A stretch of DNA of 64,000 nucleotides from Lolium rigidum (GCF_022539505.1 NC_061508.1:34900256-34964255), one strand, 5' to 3'. Shown: positions 34,251-46,105, numbered from the stretch's first letter. The notes: generated by a model not told the origin, from the letters alone. A program made the numbers and translations.

Positions 34251-35039
34251 CCGCCTCGGCCCACGGCCGCTCGACGCCTTTCCTTGCTGACACGCCTTGT
34301 GCTGCCCCTCCCTTACTCCGGCCGTCGCTGCGGCGCTCCCCCCTCTGCTTCCGGCTGGGCGGCCGCCTTTCCCGGCTCCTCCCGCTCGGGCTCGGCCGCC
34401 GCTACGCCACCCGCCGGTGTCCGCCTTTCCTGGATTCTCCCGCCGGCTGCTGCTCGACCGCTGCCTCCTTTGCACCTCTGCAGGTCTGCTCCCGGTTGCC
34501 TCAGATTCTCGAAACACTGGCCGGATAAGTGAAAGCGAATTGCACCTATTCTCTTTGTTACTGTTTAAATTGCCCCGATTCTTTGTGCTACTATTAAAAT
34601 TTCTTTATCATCGATTCAATTGGTAGTTCAACACTTGTAGAAAGGGATCAATATATTGTCAATGCCATGTTTAGAAATTTCATAGGAAAATTATGTGGCT
34701 CATGGAAATCCTAGTGATGTAATATTCATTTAGCGAACTATTATCTTGGGAGAGGCAAAAAAAATTTTGGAGGTGTGCCCACCCTCTAATTTTTTCCACC
34801 ACTGGGTATCTGGGTATAGAAGCATTTAATGGCACAAAGTAGGCTAGCGGGCATGCGGCACCGGGAGGGGGCAGAAGAGATTTTGTTACTGTTGTTGCTC
34901 CATGCACTAACATGGTTGCCGAGTCGGAGCGTTGCATTGCATTGCACGGGGTGATCGCCGTATTTGGTGAGCTGAAGCCAGCTATGTCGACAACTGACCC
35001 TGCTCGGCTATTCGCTGGGCACTTCGTGTGGATAATACG
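34251..35039. other. GC-rich then AT-rich unassigned stretch
   Basis: 34251-34540 is GC-rich, continuing the sequence left of the hAT element. The rest is AT-rich. A short open frame at about 34912-35043 (HGVIAVFGELKPAM) precedes the ORF at 35040 and might belong to the same decayed gene. Confidence 0.35.
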
Positions 35040-35312
35040 ATGAACATCAATGAGTCATTAGTTCACAACCAAATTGTACCAGAAGACCACCAAGACATGG
35101 AAGATAACCGCGACACTATTAAATCATATTTTGGGCTTTCTATAGTGGAGGCTAGTAAGCAGCTCCCGTGTGTTAAATTTGTAAAACACTCTTCTGTAGC
35201 GAGAAGAGTTTCCGTTGCCGTAGCTGCCGCACAACGGCTACTCGGCACAACAAGGGATTTCGAAGTTGGCTATACTGCAGGAGGCGCAGTTTACATTTTG
35301 CACGTTCAGTGA
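35040..35312 (+). pseudogene. Unrecognised ORF, possible gene fragment
   Basis: A 90-residue frame with MNINESLVHNQI at the start and a compact C-terminal part VAVAAAQRLLGTTRDFEVGY...GGAVYILHVQ. The final pattern loosely resembles the C-termini of PEP-utilising dikinases such as glucan water dikinases (G-x-QD-x-E...IYVVQ), but the key residues are not all there. Codon use looks gene-like. It is most likely a fragment of a duplicated gene; the assignment is weak. Confidence 0.3.
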
Positions 35313-36002
35313 GCAACTAGCGTAGCTGCTAGATGGGCAGAAGAATATGAATTTTGGGACGCAAAGCTTGTTTGAGCGGGTGGCAGAAATAGCTTGTGAA
35401 CTAATCTGTTCTATGAAGTTGATATAATAAAAATACAGAGTAGGTGATTGGCCAACGTTATTGTTTTCCTCTATTATTTTTACTTCCCATACATCATATT
35501 GGAAATGGCATTTTTATTATATGGTATCTTTCTTGTGTCTCTTGGGGTTAGTGGTTACATGGGACAGCGATTGGTGGTTTATACATGCATGGTAGCCGAC
35601 ATTTTCGGCAGCATTTTACGATTTGGAACTGTTCATGCAGGACCCACTAATAAAAAGGTAGAGCCCACTGCTACAGATTCTAGGAATGTAGGTCCCGCTG
35701 CGACTTGACCTACACATGATTTGACACGGAGTTATTATAATACGGGCTATCTGTGGGGGCTACATATCGCAGCATATTATATTATAAGTACTTTTTTTTT
35801 GAGGAAAATATTATTATAAGTACATGATGAACAGAAGAAAGCAACAAGCCTCGGCACCACCGATTCCCTACAAAACAAAGCCCCCTGTGGTCGTAAAAGA
35901 GACAGGGATAGCCCCCTTCCTTCTCTTCTTGCTCTTGCTGCGTTCTTCCAACACCACCGCCCCTTGCTGCAGCTCCCAGGAAGCTTCCTGTCCCCCACGT
36001 CG
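35313..36002. other. Upstream region and 5' UTR of membrane protein copy B
   Basis: 35850-36002 is related to 16950-17127 upstream of copy A (for example GATTCCCTACAAAA, GGTCGTAA and CACCACCGCCCCTT), so the leader was duplicated with the gene. 35313-35850 holds nothing recognised. Confidence 0.5.
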
Positions 36003-36368
36003 ATGCCGCCCCACATAGATGCGGCCGACGGCCGCGGCGCCGAGATCCTGGCGCGGCTCCTCTGGTTCCTGGCCGGGGCCTTCCCGCGCAGCCCTGCCGT
36101 CGAAGAGGCGGTCGTCCACCTCGTCGTCCTCCTTGTCCTGGCCTGCGTCGCCGGCCACATTGTCGAGCGCTGCGCCGGCGTCCTCGTCCCCTCCACCGGC
36201 CTGGCCTCCCCGGCGCCGGTCGCGTCCTCCGAGTATCTTGGACGCCTCCTCATGCTCGTCTCCGCGTGGTTCCTAGTATTCGCCGTGCTGCTCGCGGCAT
36301 ACGTCTTTCTCCGCGCCAGCATGCCTGCAGGGACTGGACTGGGGTTCGGCTGGAACGTTCCTAGCTAA
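36003..36368 (+). CDS. Small two-helix membrane protein, copy B
   Basis: A 121-residue frame starting MPPHIDAADGRG, chosen because it matches the start of the paralogue at 17128; a longer frame from 35964 is possible. Hydrophobic segments are at about residues 40-60 (VVHLVVLLVLACVAGHIV) and 80-104 (LLMLVSAWFLVFAVLLAAYV), with IVERCAGVLVPSTGLASP between. No known domain was recognised. Unlike copy A the frame is intact to the TAA. The predicted localisation is membrane; function unknown. The 3' UTR is duplicated downstream together with a broken Harbinger element. Confidence 0.6.
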   Translation: MPPHIDAADGRGAEILARLLWFLAGAFPRSPAVEEAVVHLVVLLVLACVAGHIVERCAGVLVPSTGLASPAPVASSEYLGRLLMLVSAWFLVFAVLLAAYVFLRASMPAGTGLGFGWNVPS

Positions 36369-36442
36369 ATCAGTAAATCACGCAAGGAGTAGTAGTACTA
36401 GTACGAGTAACCAACTAAAGTGAGACTACTGGTACTTCTATT

Positions 36443-36673
36443 GTGTTCGTCTTTTAGATTTATCGAAAAGATTAGCATGTTCGGATCTGGGACTCTGGGC
36501 CATGGAAAATGGCCGGCGGCGCAGCAGACATATTCCGCCACTGTGGTTCAACAGGTTCAGCTCCGGCGACATGTGGACCAGCAGGGCGCCACGTCGGCGA
36601 CGTCAACGGCCGATGAGTGAGTTCCCCAACAGGCCATTTTCCAACTCGGCTTGTTGTAAATGATGAGGCCATG
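36443..36673 (+). repeat. 231-bp direct repeat, first copy (3' UTR of copy B)
   Basis: Matches 37305-37535 over 231 bp with only scattered mismatches, starting GTGTTCGT and ending GATGAGGCCATG. Shared internal landmarks are CATGGAAAATGGCCGGCGGC and CAACTCGGCTTGTTGTAAAT. It is the 3' flank of the membrane-protein gene. Confidence 0.9.
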
Positions 36674-36705
36674 GTAATGTAATCTGCTGTTTCTCCTAGC
36701 TATTA

Positions 36706-37304
36706 GAGCATCTCCAACCGCGTCCCCCAAATCGTCCCCCAAAGGGATTTCGCGCCGGATCAAAAATGCGTTCCACCCGCGTCCCCTAAAGCCTATTTTT
36801 GTCCGGCGCGGCCCGATACGGTGTCCGGCGTCCCGAGCCCGTCCCCGTCCCACAGGGGACGCACCGGGGACGCCGGACACAACGAAAAGCGAGGCGAGCC
36901 GACGCGGGCCCGACGCGTCGGCCGGCTCGGTGAAAATCGTCTCCCATTCCCGCCAAATCCCGCCCCTCCCGCCATATCGCGCCTATCCCGCCGCGCATTT
37001 CTGGCCTCCCAACACATATCCCGCCGCCGATTCAGTTCTCCTATCCCGCCGATTTGTTTCTCCCTCCCGCCGTCCACTCGCCGCCGCAACCCTCCCTCTC
37101 CCGCCGTCCACCCGCCGCCGCTACCGTCTCCCCATTCCATGGCGCCGCCGATAGCCCCTAAAAAGATGGCCAAGAAAGCGGCCAAGAAGCCGCCGGGCAA
37201 CGCGACTCAAGGGGCGAAAGCGCCGTTCGCGAAACCGCGGAAGGCGCCAGCTCCGAAGAAGAAGCCGGAAGGATGGACCGACGATCAATGGCAGCAAGAC
37301 TATA
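36706..37304 (+). mobile_element. Harbinger-like element lacking its right end
   Basis: Starts GAGCATCTCCAACCGCGTCC after a TTA (36703-36705), the TWA-type target of Harbinger elements. An ORF from ATG 37139 reads MAPPIAPKKMAKKAAKKPPG and later GWTDDQWQQD, resembling the lysine-rich start and Myb/SANT-like motif of Harbinger ORF1 proteins. The element stops abruptly at 37304, where the second copy of the 231-bp repeat begins, and no inverted right terminus is present. Confidence 0.7.
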
Positions 37305-37535
37305 GTGTTCGTTTCTTAGATTTATCGAAAATATTAGCATGTCCGGATCTGGGATTCTGGGCCATGGAAAATGGCCGGCGGCGCAGCAGACATATTCCGC
37401 CACTGTGCTTCAACAGGTTCAGCACCGGCGACATGTGGACCAGCAGGGCGCCACGTCGGCGACGTTAACGGCCGATGAGTGAGTTCCCCAACAGGCCATT
37501 TTCCAACTCGGCTTGTTGTAAATGATGAGGCCATG
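37305..37535 (+). repeat. 231-bp direct repeat, second copy
   Basis: Second copy of 36443-36673. After CCATG at 37535 it continues with CCTAGCTATTACTATTAGG, the natural continuation of the CCTAGCTATTA found left of the Harbinger terminus, with about 20 bases missing. The structure therefore looks like a failed repair event at the Harbinger target. Confidence 0.85.
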
Positions 37536-39753
37536 CCTAGCTATTACTATTAGGTATACTTAGCCAAGTCCATGATTATGCATCTTGCTTTTCCCCGTTC
37601 AGATTTGCTCTTCTGTTTTGTTTCTGGCCGGGAAAGTACCTGTGTGTTTTTTGGGACGAGGGCTACCACTCCATCCCCGCCCCCCAATATGATGCCGTGG
37701 GACTAAATAATCACTGGAAAATAGAATAATAACGGGAAGGAGGCCCCCGACTCGGGAGAAGAAGCAGAGTAGAGTAGTATTATGGGACCACCGTCAGCAA
37801 CGACCTGTTGACGGAATATACTTGCATGCACACGCGCCGTCAGCAGTGTAGTTAAGCAAGGCCTGTCGTCATCCTATGCTTTTCTAGTGTACTTCTTCAA
37901 CATGCGGTAGCAATCCCTGTTGAGGAAAGGGCGCGCATGTCGGCTTGGAATGCTGGTCTCTGAGCGGGTCTTCACGCATGGCACAAAAACAGACACACAA
38001 AGAGGCAGCGAAAACGGACACAGAAACAGGCATCTTATTTGGCGTCTCGGCCGGCCACCCTGCTGACTATCACCGCGCATATCCCATCGTTTTATTAACG
38101 CAATTCAGTGCAACATTTTTTCAAGAACCAGGAACCAACGTTGCCCTTTTTTTTCCATTAAAATTAAGCAAAGGAGATATGAGGTTTCCCTTCGGGATTT
38201 GTGCTGGCTCTGAATGTCGGATCACCGACCCAAAAGGTGAAACTATTTGATGAGCCACTATATGGACGGTAATTAAATCTTCTGCACTATATGAAACAAA
38301 TTAGAAAATGTTCAGAAATATTGCAATACAAAAGACATAAATTCTACGACAATAAGTAATTAGCTGAAATTATTGCACAAAATATCAACTACAATGTACC
38401 CACCCGAACCTTGTATCAATACATGCATTACGATGCCCAAATTGGTAACAAAAAATAATACATTTGCTTTACCAGAATCAAGTAAAACATGACAGTGAAG
38501 CGAGTCAGCTAGTAAAATTGCCTAACTTGATAACTAACTCAAACCACTACACTAAGACCACTACTACATGATAACAACTCGAACCATGCATTAATACATC
38601 AATTGTCATGCTCAGAGGTGGATGAAAAATGACACCTTTTCTAGAATCTAGCCAATGTCCAAATTCAGTTAAACATCTCGCTAGATTTAGTTAAAAATTC
38701 AGTTAAACCTTTTCTAGAATCAAACAATTATATTCAGTTAAACCTTTTCTTGCCTGATTTCATCGCTGACCTAAAATACTTGTTGAACATCAACTACAAC
38801 GTCCTCTAAACCATGGTCAGCTCAAATTACACGCTAGATTGAATCACATTTTCCTCGCCGAAATCCACAAGGTAGGACGCCGCAGCAACAAGTGGAGCAT
38901 CAAAACCGAAGGGGACTCGGGAGAACCTATCTCCCGTTGTAACACTCCCTCAATCATCTGGTCATGGAGGCCATGAACCCTAGTTTGGTCACCGTAGAAA
39001 ACGATCGCTCGAACGAAAGAAAGACTCTCAGGGAGAAGAAAATCTCACTGTAGTCTGGGGGCCTCCATCTTCCAGACATGGAAGTATGGCTCGTCTACCA
39101 TGGTCGACGCCAAATCGTCGATGCGGAGCGGTCGAGGTGAGGTCTTCATACAGGTGGTGGACGGAAAGTATGACATACATGAGTTAAGCAGCGTGGAGGA
39201 TGTGCGAATCCAAGGCAACCGACCTGATACCTTGCGTTAATTGCAGTGATACAAGGGCTTTTCATTAATTTCCCAAATGGTTGTCTTCGCGCAACAGAAT
39301 CCTAGTATTTCTCTTTCATCCAATGTTTTTTTTTTTGAAACATTAAATCCTAGGTGGCATAGTTTGGACTGTTTTGTATGAAATTTGCAATAGGTGCACA
39401 AATTTGTGTACCGCACTGGCCTCCGTTTGCAAGTTTTTGTACTAATTTGCGCCTAACGGACGAGTTGAGTCGCGCTATTCTACACCCAATCTCTATCTTT
39501 GTAACCGTAAATGAGTATTACGTCACGTAAATTTTGTCTCACTTCATAAGTCGAGTAGAATATAAGAAAAAATAGACATGTTCAATATTTTTTTTGTTCA
39601 CATGAGATACAAAAATATGACATAAAATACACAGTTTGGTGTTTTTTACATTGTAATGACTCGTAATTATGTTTTTATGTTGATTTTTTGTTGTAAGTTA
39701 ATACGAACGTAATTATTCAAATAAAAAATATAATTTTTTGTAAGTAACGGCGT
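37536..39753. other. Intergenic, no gene recognised
   Basis: About 2.2 kb of mostly AT-rich sequence. 37945-38250 is open on the + strand but low in similarity to anything I know. 38850-39230 is richer in GC and may be part of an old element. No border motif was found. Confidence 0.4.
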
Positions 39754-39896
39754 AAAATTATGTTGAGTGAGTGGAGCTTGCAGCAAAGGGAAGTATAGAC
39801 GGCGACTAAGGCGACTCTCCTGGCGACTCTCCTGGCGATCTAGGGTTCCTGGCCTAGACTGGCCGGGGTCTCCCCGCCGGCATCGCCGGCCAGGGT

Positions 39897-41278
39897 GTGT
39901 GGATTCGTTGGCTGTGCTGGATCTGCATGGCGATCGCCCCGGACTGGAAGTGGAAGGTCTCCTACACCACTTCACGTGATCACGATCGGGGACGTTCAAA
40001 GTCCTACGATGGGACTCTGTACTACTGGAAGGTAAAGGAATGGCTTCTGCTGATGAATGCCAAGAAGGCTCCTCTGGTTGGACGCGCCATCAAGGAAGAG
40101 GAATGGATCAAAAATGGATCTGAGGTAAAATTTCTCAGTCACCAAGCTCTGGTTTTATCTTGTATTGTGTCTCCCACGGAGGATCCAGATGTGATGGCTA
40201 GGGGGCTTAATCCCCCCAGGACGAAGTTGTCTGATCCCTCAATGGAGGTTAGATCTACTCCATCAGTGGCTGAGTTGCCACGGCAGGCCAGTGTCGATGC
40301 CGATCTACCATCTGCTGTTCATGATACAGTTGAGTTAGGGCTTGATTTTTCTTCTGGAATAATTTTTGCTAAGAGGGCCAGATCTGAATTCTACATCACA
40401 GTACATCCAACCAAGGACTCCATGCATTTCACGATGGTAGTATCTTTCGGCCGATCTAAATTCAGATTATCCGAGGATAATGTTTCTCTTGCGTTGGAAT
40501 CAGCTATTGGGGGATTATGTGATGAACTTAAAGTTTCACTTATACATGATAGAGTTTTCTCGTTCACGGTCTCATGCAAGCAGATAGGATTCATGATTCT
40601 TCAGAAACGTGTTCACTCTTGTCCACAGTTCAAGTGCTACTTTCATCTGTGGGGTGGGGGTGGTCCTAATTGGGGTCGGGAATTTGCTGATTGGCAACGT
40701 GAATGTCAGCAAGAATGGACACTGATCAGCCCTTCTAAAAGAGTGGTGTAGATGGGATTCAATGCAATGCGTGCTGCTGGAAGATTGAAGTCTGCACTCC
40801 GCTCTAATTCTCAGACCCGCAGGAAATTGCAATTTGCAACCATAGAGAATTACCCTGCCTGTAAAGGGTATAGATATCCTGCTTCTGCTGAATTAATTCA
40901 AGACTTGGTACAAGGGGGTTACGATTTGTCTGAATCTGAAAAAATACCTGCAGCACCGGATCCTGTGACTTATTGGACTGAAGCAGAGCCTAGGATACAG
41001 TTTGGTGTTGCTCCTCATTGTAAGATTTCCAAGCCACTTGTTCCAATTATACACTGCACGCAATCGGAACCGTCAATACAATTCAGCATGAATCATCCAA
41101 TTGAGCAAGAATTGCCAGTCTTGGATCATGTGCAGGCATCTGTTCATCAGGCGCCTGTTTCTAATTTGAATACAGCTCTTCAGGGCCAGGATACTGGTAT
41201 TGGGCCGGAATTATCTGATGATGGGCTTAAAGAATTTGAAGAGATGATAGACCAGATGGTCTATAGAGTTTGGGAATG
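39897..41278 (+). pseudogene. LINE ORF1, N-terminal part
   Basis: Nucleic-acid-binding ORF1 of the LINE. One frame runs from 39897 to an in-frame TAG at 40749-40751, then on from ATG 40752 to the Gypsy insertion at 41278. The true start is probably the ATG at 39927 or later. The first part has a central fold around FHLWGGGGPNWGREFADWQ. The next part ends ...DQMVYRVWEC, whose cysteine codon is completed across the insertion by the zinc-knuckle exon at 48885. The internal TAG may be a decay mutation. Confidence 0.65.
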
Positions 41279-42446
41279 TGTTATCACCCGATTTTGGCCA
41301 AATCAGGAGGTGGGCCGTAAGTGAAGATGGGCTTTCAAAGACTACACGTGGAGCATCTTTGAAGCGGCTTTGTGCTAGAAGTTGGGGCTAGTTAGCCCGT
41401 GTATCTTAATATAGTAGATTGTGTATCGATTTAGAAGTTAGAGTTTATCTCGTGCACGGTTTGGTGCACGCCCACATTAGAAAGTCCGCCGGACTATAAA
41501 TATGTATCTAGGGTTTATGGAATAAACAACAACCAACGTTCAACCACAAACAAATCTCGGCGCATCGCCAACCCCTTCGTCTCGAGGGTTTCTACCGGTA
41601 AGCATCATGCTGCCTAGATCGCATCTTGCGATCTAGGCAGCACAAGCCTGCCCACGTTGTTCATGCGTTGCTCGTACTCGAAGCCTTTTTGATGGCGAGC
41701 AACGTAGTTATCTTAGACATGTTAGGGTTAGCATTGTTCTTCATATTACATGCTTTCGTAGTGCAACCCTTGCATGTCTAGCCGCCCTTACACCTATCTT
41801 AGGTGTAGGGCGGCACCCCGCTTGATCATAGTTTAGTAGATCTGATCCGTTACGATTGCTCCTTGTTCTACAAGGATTAGTTTAATATCTGCAATAGTTA
41901 GGCCTTACAAAGGGGGAGGATCCAGCGGCACGTAGGGTGTCGTTCGTTGGCCCTAAGCGGGATGTTCCGAGGATCAACCTCGTGTTGGTTTTTAGGCCTT
42001 GTTTAGGATCGGCTTACGATCACCGTGCGTGGCCGCGAGGCCCAACCTGGAGTAGGACGATCCGATTATGCGGTGAAAACCCCACATCGTCGTAGATCTC
42101 ATTAGCTTTACCTTGATCAAGCAGGACCACCATATATTCGGGCACCTCGTCTGAATCATGGGTGGGTCGGCTCTTTGAGCCGATTCACGAGATAACCCGA
42201 GAGCCGATCGAGGCTCGTATTTAACGTTTACGTGTGTGCCCCGCAGGAAACTAAGCGAGGCATCATCCACACCTTCCCGACCAGTGCATAGGTCGGTGGC
42301 ACGCCCTTCGATAAACATCGGTGCGTGCGACCAGGAGGCTTTGCGGGCCGTCGCTCGCGAGGGACCGGGGCCAGCCGCAGCCCTAGTTGTTCCCGGCTCT
42401 ACCGTGTTGCCCGTCTCTGCCCGCCAGGGGGTTTCTGACGTCAACA
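41279..42446 (+). repeat. Left LTR of the Tat-lineage Gypsy element
   Basis: The LTR runs TGTTATCACCCGATTTTGGC to GACGTCAACA (1168 bp), followed by the PBS TGGCACGCCCGGTGGGACC at 42452. TATA-like GACTATAAATATG at about 41492. It contains a perfect 16-bp-stem hairpin (41608-41642) and a second near-perfect one (41781-41814), both also in the right LTR. Confidence 0.93.
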
Positions 42447-42507
42447 CATTCTGGCACGCCCGGTGGGACCACCTTCAACATCCACCACACCGCCGTCTGC
42501 GTCCGAG

Positions 42508-43005
42508 ATGGCGGAAAGCACTCCGGTCAAGTACGAGGATCTGCCTGATGAGCTCAAGAAGAAGCATGACGGAATCAAGGCGGTCCTCGAAGCCGAACTC
42601 ATCGGCTCTTTCCACAGAACCCGCTCCCAGGGCCAACCAAGACACGTGTTCAGCATCAACATGGTAGAACTCGGGTACCGCCCTGGTAAGGGTAGTGATG
42701 AGGGCAGCTGCTCTCATAGCAAGAATGGAGAAGGAGCCGACCCACGCCACCGGCTCCGACACTGCCACCAAGTCCTGGTGATGATCAAAATGGAGGCCGA
42801 CTCTAGCGATCGGACCGTGTTATCCGCGCCGCCCGCTCTCCCAGTATTTGGCGTCGACCTCACAGGGGACGGAAAGCTGGGGTATGGATTCACATCAGCC
42901 GATGAGCTGGAGGAAGTCGACATCGGCCATGGGGACAAGCCACGACCAACTTTTATCGCCAGGAAGTTGGATCCACAGCCTCAGGAGCCGATGATTGCTC
43001 GCTGA
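42508..43005 (+). pseudogene. Gag start fused to pre-reverse-transcriptase sequence
   Basis: From ATG 42508 (MAESTPVKYEDLPDELKKKH) a 165-residue frame has a gag-like beginning to about residue 50, a mixed middle, and then VDIGHGDKPRPTFIARKL, which belongs directly upstream of the reverse transcriptase in this clade. The missing gag core, zinc knuckle and protease point to an internal deletion of well over 1 kb. Confidence 0.65.
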
Positions 43006-44104
43006 AGGAATACCCAGATTGCTTCGCATGGGACTATACAGCAGATGCCTCGGTTTAGACAGAAGCATCATCGAACATCGGCTCCCTCTTAAGAAAGGAT
43101 TTCGGCCGTTCCAAAGAACGAGCACGTCGATGAGAGCCGAAATTCCGGAGGAGGTCAAGAAAGAAATCGAGAAGATGTTGGCCGCCGGGTTCATCGAGCC
43201 ATGCAGGTATGCTGAGTGGATCTCCAGTATCGTGCCTGTAGAGAAAAAGGATGGCCGATGGCGTGTGGCCATCGATTTCAGAGATCTCAACAGAGCCACC
43301 CCTAAGGACGAATATCCGATGCCTGTGGCAGAGACACTGATCAATGCAGCTGCTGGCCACAAGGTGTTGAGCTTCATGGATGGCAACGCCGGCTACAATC
43401 AAATCTTCATGGCTCCCGAAGACATACACAAGACCGCATTCAGAGTACCAGGGGCGGTAGGCTTGTTTGAATATGTAGTAATGACCTTCGGATTGAAGAA
43501 TGCCGGTGCAACGTACCAACGAGCTATGAACTATATATTTCACGATTTGATCGGCAAGTTGGTGGAAATCTATATCGATGACGTCGTAGTCAAATCTGTT
43601 TCCATGGAGGGACACTTGGATGATTTACGGCGTGGCCCTAGACCGAACTCGGAAGTTCGGACCGAGAATGAACACGAAGAAGTGTGCCTTCGGTGTGACG
43701 GCTGGTCGGTCCTAGGTTTTCCGGTTCATGAACGGGGAATCGAAATCGGCCCGAAGAGTCAAGAGGCGGTGCGCACCATGCAGCCGCCCACCACGAAGAA
43801 AGAGCTCCAGCGTCTAATTGGCAAGATCAATTTTGTCCGACGATTCATCTCCAATCTGTCGGGACGAATCGAGCCATTTATGGCGCTGGTGAAGACCAAG
43901 TCTGACGACGAATTTCACTGGGGGGCAGAACAGCAGCAGGCGTTCGACGAAATTAAAAGGTATCTGACGACGCCGCCTGTGCTAGTTCCGCCCCGGCAAG
44001 ATAAGCCGTTCTACATCTACCTATCAGTAGCTGACACGTCCATCGCCTCGGTGGTGGTGCAACTCCACGAGGGCGTCGAGAGAGTCGTTTTCTACCTCAG
44101 CCAG
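42995..44104 (+). pseudogene. Gypsy reverse transcriptase and first RNase H
   Basis: Motifs in order: VPVEKKDGRWRVAIDFRDLN, FMDGNAGYNQIF (first catalytic Asp), YVVMTFGLKNAGATYQRAMN, and YIDDVVVKS (catalytic Asp pair) at about 43570-43596. Then follow the RNase H-side motifs TTKKELQRLIGKINFVRRFI and KPFYIYLSVADTSIASVVV. The frame drifts: after YIDD a short aberrant stretch (43625-43740), and after about 44104 the protein continues in another frame. Confidence 0.85.
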
Positions 44105-44108
44105 AAGG

Positions 44109-44834
44109 ATGTTGGACGCGGAGACAAGGTATCCCGAGGTCGAGAAACCGTGCCTCTCGCTCGTTCTTTACCTCGCACCAAGCTGCATCACATCCTTCGA
44201 CGGCGCAGAGATCTTCGTCATATGCAAGTCGGATGTCGTCAAGCACATGCTGTCGGCCCCTGTGTTGAAAGGCCGACTGGGTAAGTGGATGTTTGCGTTG
44301 TCAGAATTCGATCTCCGGTACCAGCCTGCGAAAGCAGTCAAAGGGCAAGCGTTGGCCGATCTTATAGCTGATCGAATCAGTACCAATATAGCAGCACTAT
44401 CCATACGTGCATGGGCTATGTTCTTCGATGGATCGGCCTGCGACGAGGGTTGTGGCATCGGTATCCTGCTCGTGTCGCCTCGGGGGGCAGAGTACTCTTT
44501 CTCCATCAGGTTATCTACCCCTTGCACTAACAATGTGGCAGAGTACGAGGCAGTACGTAAGGGGATGGAATTGCTATTGGAAGCCGGGGCAGAAGCAGTA
44601 GAGCTTTTTGGAGACTCTAAGTTGGTGATTAACCAGCTCACGGATGAATACAAGTGCGAAAGTGAATTGCTTTTCCCATATTGGATGGAATGCCGTGAGT
44701 TGATGACACAGTTTCGGTACATCAACTTTAATTGGGTCCCAAGAGCCCAAAACACCGAGGCCAACAATCTCGCACAAATGGCGTCGAGCTATATAGATAC
44801 CCCGAAGGGTCGGAGGTCCAGGTACAATTCCTAG
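44109..44834 (+). pseudogene. RNase H end and second (archaeal-type) RNase H
   Basis: Continues the polyprotein with LGKWMFALSEFDLRYQPAKA, then a second RNase H fold: AMFFDGSACDEGCGIGILL (first Asp), NNVAEYEAVRKGMELLLEAG (Glu), ELFGDSKLVINQL (Asp), and PRAQNTEANNLAQMA. The presence of this extra RNase H is a defining trait of the plant Tat clade. It ends at a stop at 44832-44834. Confidence 0.85.
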
Positions 44835-44844
44835 AGCAGGATGA

Positions 44845-46105
44845 TTGGAGAGCCGAAATCTTCAATTACTTAAAAGATTCGGCTCGGGGGCACCCAAACG
44901 GATAAGATACAAAGCCATGAAGTATGTCCTCATAGGAGACGATATGTTCTACAGGACGTTGGAAGGGTTACTACTCAAGTGCCTGGGACCAACTGAGTCT
45001 AATCGGCTCTTACATGAGGTGCACGAAGGTGCCTGTGGAACTCATCAATCGGCTCACAAGATGAAGTGGCTAATCAGGCGCTCAGGGTTTTATTGGCCCA
45101 CCATGCTTGAAGACTGCTTCAATTTCTACAAGGGGTGCCAAGCATGCCAGATGTTCGGGAAGATTCAGATGGTACCAGCATCAGCGATGAACCCTATCAT
45201 CAAACCTTGGCCGTTCCGAGGGTGGGGCATGGACATGATCGGCAAAATCCATCCGGCCTCGAGTAAAAAACATGAATGGATTTTGGCCATCACAGATTAC
45301 TTCACCAAGTGGGTGGAAGCCGTCCCTATGAAGAAGGTGAAATCAGAAGATGTGATCAAGTTTGTGAAAGAACACGTGATTCATAGGTTCGGGATTCCCC
45401 AAACTATCACGACCGATGGAGGTTCGGTCTTTGTTTCTAAAGAATTCAGGAAATTCTGCGATGACATGGGGATTAAGCTGATCCGATCATCTCCGTACTA
45501 TGCTCAGGCTAATGGGCAAGCTGAGGCGTCCAATCAGAGCTTAATCAAGCTGATCAAGAGAAAGATTGACGAGAACCCTAGGGATTGGCATGAGAAGTTA
45601 TCAGAAGCATTGTGGGCCTACCGCATGTCGTGCCATGGAGCTATAAAAACTTCGCCATACCAGCTTGTCTATGGACAGAAGCCGTATTACCTTGGGAAAT
45701 TACGGCTGGATCAAGACGTGTCACGTTTCGGAATGATCCGACAACGCGAAGAATATGCAGCTTTGATGAGTGACACTATTGAGGACGCAACGTAACCGAG
45801 GCTTTGGTCATTGGAGAAGATTAAGGAGAACAAAGCCAGGGTAGCGCGTGCCTACAATAAAAAGGTTAGACCAAAGGAGTTTCAAGTTGGCGATCTAGTA
45901 TGGGAAGTCTGTGTTGCCGTTAGGAACCGGGGACAAGGCATATGGCAAGTGGTCTCCTAATTGGCACGGACCGTACAAGATCGTCCGTGCCTTGAAGGGT
46001 AATGCATACATGCCGGAAGAGTTAGACGGGCAGAAGTTCCCGAGAGCCGTCAATGGTCAACACCTCAAGAAGTATTTCCCAAGCATGTGGGATGATGGGC
46101 AGTAA
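44845..46105 (+). pseudogene. Gypsy integrase
   Basis: A 316-residue frame to 45795 has an HHCC zinc-binding part (LLHEVHEGACGTHQSAHKM ... CFNFYKGCQACQ) and the D,D35E core: WGMDMIG, TTDGGSVFVS and NGQAEASNQS. A stop at 45793-45795 and further frame changes precede the C-terminal GPYKIVRAL-type motif (45911-46105). No chromodomain was seen. Confidence 0.85.

Noticed and set aside
35040..35312. Assignment as a glucan water dikinase C-terminus
   Set aside because: Only a loose end pattern agrees; kept as an unrecognised fragment rather than a named gene.
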